A stretch of 18,537 nucleotides of DNA. It comes from Methanobacteriota archaeon (lineage in GTDB: Archaea > Halobacteriota > Bog-38 > Methanoflorentales > Methanoflorentaceae). The stretch lies in NCBI GenBank assembly GCA_003170935.1, contig PMYA01000078.1, positions 1-18,537 on the forward strand, in the 5' to 3' direction. Both the position numbers and the translations under genes were made by a program. Below are positions 1 through 6,776 of this stretch, piece by piece (the stretch's first letter is position 1; each line of letters begins with the position of its first letter). The notes below the pieces were generated by a model. That model did not search any database. It saw only the letters and a list, made by a program, of their open reading frames with translations, and was not told the DNA's origin.

Positions 1-624
1 TTGACGACGTTTATGATTCTCTCCATAGTTGGAGGGTCAAGTGTTGCTTTAGCACAGGTGTCTACTACGACAACTACTACGATAACTCAGACGGTAACTA
101 GTGACGCAAATTTCGCAACCTTGGCAAGTTTACTTCAGCAAGCTAACTTGACAGCGACGCTCAACAATACGACGAAGAACTATACTCTTCTCGCGCCGAA
201 CGAAGCTGCTTTTGCGAAGCTCAACAACACAACCCTTGCCAACCTGAAGAGTAACAACACAACGCTCGCGGAGGTTCTTAAAAACCACGTAATACTCGGT
301 AAACAGAACTTCAGTACGAACGGCACAGTCACAACATATGCGGGCAACGAGATCCCGTACACCGTGAACAACACAACAGTAACGTTCCTCGGTGGCTATA
401 ACGCAACGATATCCAAGACGAGCATTAACACAACGAACGGTCAAATCTACACGCTTGATAAAGTTCTAACGGCGCCAGCGGGTGTTTCGTCAACGAAAGC
501 AGCGGTTGTATCAGCCGTTGCATCAGCAGCTGGGGGATTCCTTGGCTTGCCTGGTTTTGAGGCCTTGTACGCAGTAGCAGGACTCTTAGCTGTGGCGTAT
601 TTGGTGCTGCGACGCCGGAAGTAA
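1..624 (+). CDS. Fasciclin (FAS1) domain surface protein with PGF-CTERM tail, 5' end cut off
   Basis: Secreted, probably surface-anchored FAS1 protein. The reading frame is open from base 1, and its first codon (TTG) aligns with Leu11 of the paralogue at 886-1563, so about ten signal-peptide residues lie outside the window and TTG is not the start. What remains is the end of a signal peptide (ILSIVGG to VALAQ), a Thr-rich stretch, and a FAS1 domain at about residues 36-158 with the usual landmarks YTLLAPNEAAF, LKNHVILG and GQIYTLDKVL. A low-complexity linker follows, then PGFEALYAV, a hydrophobic segment and a basic RRRK end (from residue 184). This tripartite tail is the archaeosortase A signal, normally removed and replaced by a lipid anchor. 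Many N-x-T sequons suggest heavy N-glycosylation. FAS1 domains usually mediate adhesion; the ligand is unknown. Confidence 0.9.
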   Translation: MTTFMILSIVGGSSVALAQVSTTTTTTITQTVTSDANFATLASLLQQANLTATLNNTTKNYTLLAPNEAAFAKLNNTTLANLKSNNTTLAEVLKNHVILGKQNFSTNGTVTTYAGNEIPYTVNNTTVTFLGGYNATISKTSINTTNGQIYTLDKVLTAPAGVSSTKAAVVSAVASAAGGFLGLPGFEALYAVAGLLAVAYLVLRRRK

Positions 625-644
625 CGCTCTGAACCACACTTGAA

Positions 645-678
645 GAGCTCGGTCTACGCTGGGCTCGCTCTTTTTTTT
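645..678 (+). terminator. Hairpin plus T-run terminator after first fasciclin gene
   Basis: Arms 645-653 (GAGCTCGGT) and 658-666 (GCTGGGCTC) pair over 9 bp, counting G-T wobbles, around a four-base loop. Eight Ts follow at 671-678. The layout resembles a bacterial intrinsic terminator. In archaea the T-run alone is usually enough, so the role of the hairpin is inferred. Confidence 0.65.
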
Positions 679-685
679 CTTATTT

Positions 686-818
686 GCAGTAACTGCACAA
701 GCGAAAGCCGCTGCGTTACACAGCTGCGGGATTCGTTAGCTTATCTGACTTTGAGGCGTTGTGTGAGGTAGCAGGGCTGGCAACTATTGCGTATTTGGCA
801 CTACGACGTCGGAAGTAG
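686..818 (+). pseudogene. Decayed 3' remnant of a third PGF-CTERM (fasciclin-type) gene
   Basis: Read from 723, this stretch encodes 31 residues ending in LRRRK and a TAG stop at 816-818. It matches the paralogues' tail almost position for position: AAGF, then a degraded LSDFEALCEVAGL where the others have LPGFEALYAVAGL, then AYLALRRRK. The Pro-Gly of the PGF motif has become Ser-Asp, so the sorting signal would be dead. Upstream DNA (about 686-722) still resembles the linker of the first gene but is out of frame after a small deletion. There is no start codon, signal peptide or FAS1 domain, because the first gene's terminator lies directly in front. It is best read as the tail of a tandem duplicate whose body was deleted. 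Confidence 0.7.
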
Positions 819-830
819 GGAAAAGCAAAG

Positions 831-840
831 TTTATAGCAT
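831..840 (+). promoter_or_regulatory. TATA box of second fasciclin gene
   Basis: TTTATAGCAT lies just after the relic's stop codon. Transcription would begin near 860, giving a leader of about 25 nt that contains GAGGT (876-880), five bases before the ATG at 886. It shows that the second fasciclin gene is transcribed separately. Confidence 0.6.
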
Positions 841-885
841 ATAGAAAATCAAACAAACACAAGCAAAAGATATTCGAGGTAAAAA

Positions 886-1563
886 ATGGTCAGCAAAAAG
901 CTCTTTTCTGCTGTTTTGGCGGCATTAGTGATTCTCTCTATAATCGGACCGACCGTTGCTTTAGCGCAAACAGGAAATACAGTGACTACAAACGCGACTT
1001 TAAATGCGACGAAAACGGCGACGGCGAAAGCTACGCAGACTCTAGCACAAACTATAGCCAATAACACGAATCTTACAAACTTTACGAACCTATTGAAGAA
1101 AGCAAACCTCACAAACGTGTTGAACGGTCCAGGTAACTATACTGTATTCGCACCCGACAACACTGCTTTTTCCAAAGTTGACGCATCAACGCTTGCGCGT
1201 TGGCAAAACAACACAACAGAATTACAAAATGTGCTATACTATCACATTGTCCCAACGAAGTTGCTTTCAAACGACTTCATAGGTAATGGAACGCTTCCTC
1301 CTTCATTGAACGCATACACCTTACCGTACTCCGTTACCGGTACTACACTCAAAGTTGATAACGCGATTGTAACTAAACCGGATATCAACGCGACAAACGG
1401 TGTGATTCACATCATCGATAGTGTCATGATACCCCCAACGACAACGGCGACTGCCTCAGCCACAGCGGCGCCTGGATTCCTTGGAATGCCTGGATTTGAG
1501 GCGTTGTACGCAGTAGCAGGACTATTAGCTGTGGCGTATTTGGTGCTGCGACATAGGAAATAA
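886..1563 (+). CDS. Fasciclin (FAS1) domain surface protein with PGF-CTERM tail
   Basis: Complete 225-residue paralogue of the gene at the window's left edge. It has a signal peptide at residues 1-27 (Lys-Lys, then a hydrophobic core ending VALA|Q), a Thr/Asn-rich spacer, and a single FAS1 domain at about 50-186. The domain landmarks are YTVFAPDNTAF, VLYYHIVP and the classic C-terminal GVIHIIDSVMIPP. A short Ala/Thr linker leads to a PGF-CTERM signal from Pro202 (PGFEALYAV, hydrophobic segment, LRHRK). By family knowledge the protein is exported, cut by archaeosortase A and lipid-anchored. The N-x-T sequons point to N-glycosylation. A role in cell adhesion or envelope structure is likely but unproven. 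The start is well supported by GAGGT five bases upstream and a TATA box at 831-840. Confidence 0.93.
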   Translation: MVSKKLFSAVLAALVILSIIGPTVALAQTGNTVTTNATLNATKTATAKATQTLAQTIANNTNLTNFTNLLKKANLTNVLNGPGNYTVFAPDNTAFSKVDASTLARWQNNTTELQNVLYYHIVPTKLLSNDFIGNGTLPPSLNAYTLPYSVTGTTLKVDNAIVTKPDINATNGVIHIIDSVMIPPTTTATASATAAPGFLGMPGFEALYAVAGLLAVAYLVLRHRK

Positions 1564-1580
1564 CGCTCAGAGCTTCGTTT

Positions 1581-1620
1581 AGTGAGTTCAGCAAAGCTGG
1601 GCTCACTCTTTGTTTTTTTT
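1581..1620 (+). terminator. Strong hairpin plus T-run terminator after second fasciclin gene
   Basis: Arms 1581-1592 and 1596-1607 form a 12-bp stem with two G-T wobbles around an AAA loop, followed by TCTTTG and a run of Ts to about 1620. The epimerase gene on the opposite strand ends at 1684, so this sits between convergent genes. Confidence 0.7.
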
Positions 1621-1683
1621 TACCGTTGAATGCTAAACGATTACACGCTTCGAACGCTGTTGGCGCCGGTTAAGTCGGACTAG

Positions 1684-2625
1684 TTAGCTTTTTATCCAGT
1701 TGCAGAGGTTATGCAAGCCTATTTCTAGATCGATCCTAGGCTTCCATCCAAACGAAGTAAAACATGATATGTCAGCCTGCGTTGATTCGATGTCACCTTC
1801 CCAAGATTTGCCTCCAGTCCAGCTGATATCGGGATGCAGGTCCAAAATTCGACAGATAGAACTAGCAATCTCATTGACAGTAATGGCCCTACCGCTTCCA
1901 ACGTTGTAAGCTTCGCCCGGTATTCCCTTGTCATAAGCGAGCAAGAACGCGTCTATGACGTCGTCAATATAAACGTAGTCTTTCTTCTGGAGCCCAGATC
2001 CAAGTATTTCAAGGTGGCTGCCATCCAACTGCAGTTTCTTTATTAGGTCGTACATGACGCCCTTGGCATTGCCTGGCCCATAGACATTAAAAAGACGGAG
2101 AGAAGTCGCGGGCACTCCAAAAATGCCGTTAAACGCAGAGCAATAAAGCTCGCCTGCTGCTTTTGAAGCGCCATAGAATGATACGGGATGCATAGCGTGT
2201 TCTTCAGTTGTCGGGGGGGCAGCAGTTCCATAAACCGTGCTTGTTGACGCATACACAAACGTAGCTTCAGAAGCACACGAAAGCACGTTGAAGGTACCTT
2301 GCGCATTAACGAGGAAGTCGTAACTTGGATCTTGAGTTGAGTCAGGAACCTTTGTTTGCGCTGCGAGGTGAAAGATGCCGTCAGGTTTGACCACACTTGC
2401 GCGAAGTCTTTCCAGATCGAGGATGTCCCCTTGCACGAAATCGAAATTAACGTGAGTGTAAGCTGGTATGACTAAATCGTAACCGGTCACCATATGCCCT
2501 TCGTCCAGGAGACGCTTGACAAGATGCGTGCCGATAAAACCACTACAACCAGTTACAAAGAACTCTAAACTGGGTTCGCGCAATTCGACTTCTGAACCGA
2601 GAATTAAGAGCTCCTCTAAAGCCAT
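1684..2625 (-). CDS. NAD-dependent nucleotide-sugar epimerase/dehydratase (extended SDR, GalE-like)
   Basis: 313-residue extended short-chain dehydrogenase of the UDP-sugar 4-epimerase / dTDP-glucose 4,6-dehydratase superfamily, cytosolic. The NAD-binding glycine motif GCSGFIG is at residues 26-32, the acidic residue after beta-2 is Asp50, and the catalytic triad is Thr128 (in STSTVYG), Tyr151 and Lys155 (YGASK). Further landmarks are FNVYGPG, the YVYIDDV stretch and YNVGSG. Substrate cannot be read from sequence. The co-directional glmM gene ends only 44 bp upstream, which would suit a UDP-GlcNAc or UDP-Glc epimerase for surface glycans. About 20 residues precede the first beta strand, more than usual. 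A TTG at 2583 would give a more typical N-terminus, but neither start has a convincing ribosome-binding site. Confidence 0.85.
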   Translation of the reverse strand: MALEELLILGSEVELREPSLEFFVTGCSGFIGTHLVKRLLDEGHMVTGYDLVIPAYTHVNFDFVQGDILDLERLRASVVKPDGIFHLAAQTKVPDSTQDPSYDFLVNAQGTFNVLSCASEATFVYASTSTVYGTAAPPTTEEHAMHPVSFYGASKAAGELYCSAFNGIFGVPATSLRLFNVYGPGNAKGVMYDLIKKLQLDGSHLEILGSGLQKKDYVYIDDVIDAFLLAYDKGIPGEAYNVGSGRAITVNEIASSICRILDLHPDISWTGGKSWEGDIESTQADISCFTSFGWKPRIDLEIGLHNLCNWIKS

Positions 2626-2669
2626 ATTCCGTTTCCGAGTAAGTTAGAAAGCTCGAGACTCCTTGGCCA

Positions 2670-3992
2670 TTAGCAGCCTTTGGTCATGTTCATGCCTAGT
2701 TCCAGTAGGTCGTGGGCCCTTGTCTCTGTTTCCGCCTCGACAAAAATCCGAATGATTGGCTCTGTTCCAGAGGGGCGGATAAGCAGCCAACCGTCATCAT
2801 ACCATATTTTAACACCGTCAGTCGTGTCGACGTTACCGTGAGCTGATGACTGAATGTGTTGCATGGCTGCGTCTCTATCGCGACACGTGACCTTCGTTTT
2901 ATCCATATATCGCTTCGGAATTTCGGCAGCGAGCTCAGAAAGCTTTCTACCACGTTCGTTCATTATTTCAAGCACTTTGGCCACTGTCATCGCCCCGTCA
3001 CGGCAGTACTGATGTTCTGGGAAAATAATACCTCCGTTACCCTCCCCGCCTATGACAGCATTCACTTGCATCATTACACGCGCTACGTGAATGCTGCCGA
3101 CTGGGGTCCAGATGACCTGGCAACCGGCTGCTTCAGCTACATCAGCGATGCGCTGCGACGAACTGACGGGTGTGACTACTGGTCCTGGCGTCTTTGAAAG
3201 TACATGTTTTACGACGATCGCGAGCAAAACGTCTTCTTTAACGAAATTCCCGTTTTCGTCGATGAAAACAGCCCTATCAGCGTCGCCGTCGTGAGCGACT
3301 CCCAAATCGGCGCCATTAGAGACGACGATTTTTCCAAGATCGGTGAGTACATCCTCTGTCGGTTCTGGGTTCCGACTCGGGAACGTGCCATCTATCTGCG
3401 CATTGATCGTCGTTACCTTGCAGTTTAATTTACTGAGCAAGAATGGCGTTACAATGCTGCCGGCGCCAGAACCTGTGTCGACTGCGACAATGAACCTGCG
3501 TTTTGCAATGTCTAGCGCACTCACGTTCTGCATGACCCCCTCAATGTAAGCAGGGATGATGTCAGTGTGTGAAAGGTCGCCTGTCTCGCGCCAATCAGCA
3601 AGCTTGAGCGCTTCACCGTAGTATATATCCTCCACGGCGAGTTCCCCTTCAATTCCAAATTCCGTTCCATCACCGGCGATTAGTTTCAGTCCATTGTATT
3701 CCCGCGGATTGTGCGAAGCAGTTATAACAATGCCCGCATCGGCGTTATCACGTACGAAGTATTGCACGGCGGGAGTCGGAGCTATGCCGACGTTAATAAC
3801 CTTACAACCTGTTGCGAGCAGTCCGGCAATTGCTGCATAGCTGAGCATGTTGCCCGACGTCCGAGTATCCCGTCCGACCGCAACGGTGCCCTTTGTTACT
3901 GTCCCCAAGCTCATAGCGAGTTTTAGTGCAAGATCTGCAGTCAGATCGCGGTTTACTACCCCCCTCACACCATTTGTTCCAAAAAGCTTCAT
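2670..3992 (-). CDS. glmM: Phosphoglucosamine mutase (alpha-D-phosphohexomutase family)
   Basis: 440-residue phosphohexomutase, normal length for the family. The N-terminus KLFGTNGVRG is typical of archaeal GlmM-type enzymes. The phosphoserine loop is TASHNP with Ser93, the metal-binding loop DGDADR is at residues 235-240, the sugar-binding GGEGNGG starts near 315, and the phosphate-binding RPSGTEP lies near the C-terminus. The likely reaction is glucosamine-6-phosphate to glucosamine-1-phosphate, the step before UDP-GlcNAc. Archaeal members may also act on mannose or glucose phosphates, so specificity is inferred. GGGAG four bases before the ATG supports this start. It lies 94 bp downstream of moaE and 44 bp upstream of the epimerase, so all three may be co-transcribed. 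Confidence 0.9.
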   Translation of the reverse strand: MKLFGTNGVRGVVNRDLTADLALKLAMSLGTVTKGTVAVGRDTRTSGNMLSYAAIAGLLATGCKVINVGIAPTPAVQYFVRDNADAGIVITASHNPREYNGLKLIAGDGTEFGIEGELAVEDIYYGEALKLADWRETGDLSHTDIIPAYIEGVMQNVSALDIAKRRFIVAVDTGSGAGSIVTPFLLSKLNCKVTTINAQIDGTFPSRNPEPTEDVLTDLGKIVVSNGADLGVAHDGDADRAVFIDENGNFVKEDVLLAIVVKHVLSKTPGPVVTPVSSSQRIADVAEAAGCQVIWTPVGSIHVARVMMQVNAVIGGEGNGGIIFPEHQYCRDGAMTVAKVLEIMNERGRKLSELAAEIPKRYMDKTKVTCRDRDAAMQHIQSSAHGNVDTTDGVKIWYDDGWLLIRPSGTEPIIRIFVEAETETRAHDLLELGMNMTKGC

Positions 3993-4086
3993 AAAAACTC
4001 CCTGTTTTACATTTGCCGTTCCAGCCTCGCGCCGATCGACAGAAAGCCCCGCTTATCATTTTTGACTTCGCAGCTTACCCACACCT

Positions 4087-4845
4087 TCAAACACCGATCC
4101 ATTTTTCACCTTGTTCGGTAAGCTCCTTTTTCCAGAGGGGGACTTCCTTCTTTATCCGTTCTATTGCATCCCTAAGTGCCTTAAACCCCTCTTGTCGATG
4201 TGCAGCTGCAACAACAATATAGACTATGTCTTCGCCTCGTCTGACACGCCCTGATTTATGGTGTATCTTTACCTCCACTATGCCCTCTGCAGCCTTCAGA
4301 TCGCGAACGATTAACGAAAGTCGCTGCTGCGCTTCCCGTTCGTAAATGTCAAACTCAAGAGCAAAAGCTTCCCCGCGAACCATTCCAGTGAATGTAAGTA
4401 TCGCCCCAGCTTTGTGAATGTCAGGATGCGAACGTACGTTTCTTACCAGAGCGCCAAGCGTGATCCATTCTGGAAATTTCTTTAGCGCTTCAAGATGCTT
4501 TTCAAAGTTTGCAGAGCCCGCTAGCTGAACCTCATAAACCTCACGAGATGAGACAATCCGTGACGTGAGCTCGCCCCCCTCTACAACGGCAAAGTCAACG
4601 TCCTCTTTTTCTCCCAGACGATCTAACTCTCTTGGGATTTGATCTGGGTTTTCGTCGATGCAGGGCGTTAAAACGTATCTCGTCGGCGATTTGATGCAAA
4701 GGAGTGTATCCGAGTCTCCCTTCTTAGCAAACGTACGTGCATTCTCTCGTTGCCGACGAAGAATCGCCACCTTGTGCTCACGCGTTAGTGCCGCTATAAA
4801 CTGTTCGCAGCGTTCTGCTTGACCGGTGAGTGCAATAACCCTCAC
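4087..4845 (-). CDS. moaE: MobB-like / MoaE fusion: molybdopterin synthase catalytic subunit
   Basis: 252 residues from the GTG at 4843-4845. The C-terminal half (from about residue 130) is MoaE, which inserts sulfur into precursor Z to form molybdopterin. Visible landmarks are GAILTFTGMVRGE, IHHKSGRV with AAAHR, and PLWKKE followed by GEKWI, which carry the two expected active-site lysines. The N-terminal half looks like MobB: a beta strand RVIALTG, a region corresponding to the P-loop, and a later VEGGE. The P-loop lacks the GKT signature (TGQAERCEQF instead), so nucleotide binding is doubtful. A TTG at 4857 gives four more residues but lies only about 14 bp from the TATA box. The GTG is about 26 bp from it and fits a leaderless mRNA. 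No moaD or other Moco gene is adjacent. Confidence 0.85.
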   Translation of the reverse strand: MRVIALTGQAERCEQFIAALTREHKVAILRRQRENARTFAKKGDSDTLLCIKSPTRYVLTPCIDENPDQIPRELDRLGEKEDVDFAVVEGGELTSRIVSSREVYEVQLAGSANFEKHLEALKKFPEWITLGALVRNVRSHPDIHKAGAILTFTGMVRGEAFALEFDIYEREAQQRLSLIVRDLKAAEGIVEVKIHHKSGRVRRGEDIVYIVVAAAHRQEGFKALRDAIERIKKEVPLWKKELTEQGEKWIGV

Positions 4846-4866
4846 ATACTTAAACAATACACAACG

Positions 4867-4875
4867 AAATAAATA
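4867..4875 (-). promoter_or_regulatory. TATA box of moaE
   Basis: On the minus strand this reads TATTTATTT. Its centre is about 26 bp from the GTG at 4845, which argues for leaderless initiation there rather than at the upstream TTG. The plus strand of the same stretch (AAATAAATAC) is a weaker TATA-like element that could serve a rightward transcript. Confidence 0.5.
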
Positions 4876-4889
4876 CGTATTGATGAAGT

Positions 4890-5121
4890 CACCACAAACG
4901 ACGCCTCAATGCTTGGAGCCGGAGAACACCCTAACGGCGCTGTCCAGCGGTTAAAAGCTTGATCGTTGCTGTTCCTGCAGGTTACGGCGAACCAAGATCC
5001 GCCTTGCCACTGGCTAGTCCCTCGCCTCAGTCACGTTAGAAGCGGGTTCGTTGGACATAAAGAGCAAAGGGCTCATAAGCGCTACGGCATCGACAAGCCC
5101 AGAAGCGGGGCCGCTTTTTTT
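4890..5121 (+). ncRNA. Possible non-coding transcript ending in a hairpin/T-run; rest of gap unassigned
   Basis: The 436 bp between moaE and the zinc-ribbon gene contain no believable coding frame. A terminator-like element (AAGCGG/CCGCTT arms at 5103-5108 and 5111-5116, Ts to 5121) is oriented rightward, although no plus-strand gene precedes it. The stretch before it is richer in G+C than the flanks and holds several short complementary arms, for example CGCT/AGCG near 4940-4952 and GGCG/CGCC near 4985-5003. I could not match it to tRNA, SRP RNA, RNase P RNA or a clear C/D or H/ACA guide. From 5122 to 5281 I see nothing. The boundaries are guesses. Confidence 0.3.
5103..5121 (+). terminator. 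Orphan hairpin plus T-run
   Basis: AAGCGG and CCGCTT arms with a tight loop are followed by seven Ts (5115-5121). It is directional (rightward) and has no annotated gene upstream on that strand, which is the main reason to suspect a small RNA here. Confidence 0.45.
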
Positions 5122-5281
5122 ACTATACCAAACTGTAACTGCGTGCTTAACCTGTAAACCGTCAATCTCGTCTAAATGAGTCCTACGGATTAAAACAACT
5201 ATTCAATAATTGCGAGATCGCTTTAGGAAGCACGAATCACTGACCAGCGGGAAAATTAGCTTTGAGCACCTAGATGCACTT

Positions 5282-5443
5282 TCAGTGGTCGGCGAATTTG
5301 ATTCGCCCAGCACAATAAGAACAGACCCAAAGAACGCTTTCTCCTTTTTTTTCGCGTCTTAAGATCTTAATTCGACCTATTTCTGATTTTTCAAAGTTGC
5401 GCTGGCAGAGTTTACAGACTGTGGTGTTGTCCGGTTGACCCAT
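5282..5443 (-). CDS. Small zinc-ribbon protein of unknown function
   Basis: 53-residue protein starting at the ATG at 5441-5443, with AAGGAG six bases upstream on the coding strand. The frame stays open for another 41 codons upstream, but that part has no ribosome-binding signal and an unlikely composition. Two CxxC knuckles, CKLC near residue 10 and CSYC near 42, are about 30 residues apart and could bind one zinc ion. A basic segment between them (KILRREKKGE) would suit nucleic-acid or ribosome contact. I do not recognise a named family. It is divergent from rtcA across about 220 bp, so no operon partner informs its role. Confidence 0.7.
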   Translation of the reverse strand: MGQPDNTTVCKLCQRNFEKSEIGRIKILRREKKGESVLWVCSYCAGRIKFADH

Positions 5444-5633
5444 CTCTTGCTCCTTGTATATCCGAATTCTTCCGGCGTTAAAGCCACTGTTCGAGTAGTA
5501 ATAGGACGTCGAAGGTACTAAATAACACTTGCTTGTGGTCCTAAAGCATACTGGTTTTACGTGCAAATTAACATTTACGGAGCTAATTAACTGTTTCTCA
5601 AGTCATCAGCGATTTTAACTGTCTACCCTGCAG

Positions 5634-5641
5634 TTTATTTT
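5634..5641 (+). promoter_or_regulatory. TATA box of rtcA
   Basis: TTTATTTT centred about 26 bp before the ATG at 5664 predicts a leaderless mRNA. It places the upstream in-frame ATG at 5640 inside the promoter, so that ATG cannot be the start. Confidence 0.55.
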
Positions 5642-5663
5642 GTGTTCAGTGCAATTACTAGTA

Positions 5664-6713
5664 ATGATTGAGATTGATGGTAGCATCGGTGAAGGCGGCG
5701 GACAAGTGCTGCGTATATGTCTAGCGCTCTCCGCGTTAACACAAAAGCCTGTTACTATCAAAAATATAAGGTTAAACCGGAAAAATCCCGGGCTTCGCAG
5801 CCAACATTTGACTGCGATACGCGCGTTAGCTGAGGTCACGGCCGCGAAGGTGGGCAGACTTGCGATAGGCTCCTCTAAGCTAGTTTTCTCCCCGGGACCG
5901 ATACGCGGGGGAACTTTTCACTTTGACGTTAAGACGGCCGGCAGCACTACCCTCGTTTTACAGGCTCTTTTGCCTGTCCTCGCATTCGCCGATCAGCGTT
6001 CATCTGTTACTCTTGTCGGCGGCACTAACAACCCATTAGCACCACAAGCCGATTACGTGATCAACGTCCTTAATCCCGTAATAGTTAGCATGGGATTTAA
6101 GCACCGATTTCGTCTAATAAAAAGGGGGTTCTATCCTCGCGGTGGGGGATTGATAAACGTCCTCACAGAGCCCGTCAACGAGCTGCATCCTGTTGATATC
6201 GTCAATATGGGGACTGTCGAAGGAATAAGCGGTATATCGCATTCGTGTAATCTACCTACACACGTTGTCGAACGACAAGCAAACGCGGCCAAACGCAGCT
6301 GCTCGCGAGCTGGCTTTCAAACCACGGGCTTCGTGTGTGACCCTGGTCTTGCGACTAAAGATCCGTCCACAGGAAGTGGCGTTGTGCTATGGGCAGAGAC
6401 TTCAACCGGGGGAAAACTAGCAGGCGACTCACTAGGAGCGCCAGGTAAACCTGCAGAACGTGTTGGAGAAGAGGCTGCAGCTAAGCTCTTATCGCAATTG
6501 TCCATTGGGGCACCGATCGACACACATCTTAGCGATCAACTAATTGTGTGGCTAGCACTCGCAAAAGGACGCTCTAGAATTAAGACGACCATGCTGACGC
6601 TCCACGCAATCACTGCCATAAAGGTAACAGAAAAATTGACTAGTAGTCAATTTAAAATCCGCGGCAAGGTTGGGGAGTCGGGAATAATTCAGTGTATATC
6701 AGGCGTGGCTTAA
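5664..6713 (+). CDS. rtcA: RNA 3'-terminal phosphate cyclase
   Basis: 349-residue cyclase that uses ATP to convert an RNA 3'-phosphate to a 2',3'-cyclic phosphate through an enzyme-AMP intermediate. The start MIEIDGSIGEGGGQVLR is the family's conserved N-terminus. The eight extra codons in frame upstream overlap the TATA box, and no Shine-Dalgarno sequence is present, so the mRNA is probably leaderless. Other landmarks are RKNPGLRSQH (substrate region), FYPRGGG near residue 158, the HSCNLP segment, and THLSDQL near the C-terminus, whose histidine (His288) corresponds to the AMP-accepting histidine of characterised RtcA enzymes. Length and motifs indicate a true cyclase rather than the Rcl1-like paralogue, which lacks that histidine. 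RtcB, its usual functional partner, is not nearby. Confidence 0.95.
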   Translation: MIEIDGSIGEGGGQVLRICLALSALTQKPVTIKNIRLNRKNPGLRSQHLTAIRALAEVTAAKVGRLAIGSSKLVFSPGPIRGGTFHFDVKTAGSTTLVLQALLPVLAFADQRSSVTLVGGTNNPLAPQADYVINVLNPVIVSMGFKHRFRLIKRGFYPRGGGLINVLTEPVNELHPVDIVNMGTVEGISGISHSCNLPTHVVERQANAAKRSCSRAGFQTTGFVCDPGLATKDPSTGSGVVLWAETSTGGKLAGDSLGAPGKPAERVGEEAAAKLLSQLSIGAPIDTHLSDQLIVWLALAKGRSRIKTTMLTLHAITAIKVTEKLTSSQFKIRGKVGESGIIQCISGVA

Positions 6714-6776
6714 GAACAGCATTATTAGCCTCTTCTCCCCGGAGATCCACCAAGAATGGTTGTGAAAATTTCAAAG

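Noticed and set aside
849..1112. 87-codon minus-strand frame over the start of the second fasciclin gene
   Set aside because: It is antisense to a well-supported gene, and its Val/Phe/Ala-rich composition results from the complement of Asn/Thr codons.
4890..5121. tRNA, SRP RNA or RNase P RNA in this gap
   Set aside because: GGTTCG-like strings occur on both strands, but no T-arm with GTTCRANNC, no matching acceptor stem, no SRP domain IV and no RNase P conserved blocks could be found.
4966..5157. 63-codon open frame in the moaE/zinc-ribbon gap
   Set aside because: The frame crosses the hairpin/T-run at 5103-5121, and its composition is not protein-like.
5444..5566. 41-codon N-terminal extension of the zinc-ribbon protein
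   Set aside because: The extension lacks a ribosome-binding site, while AAGGAG precedes the internal ATG at the right distance.
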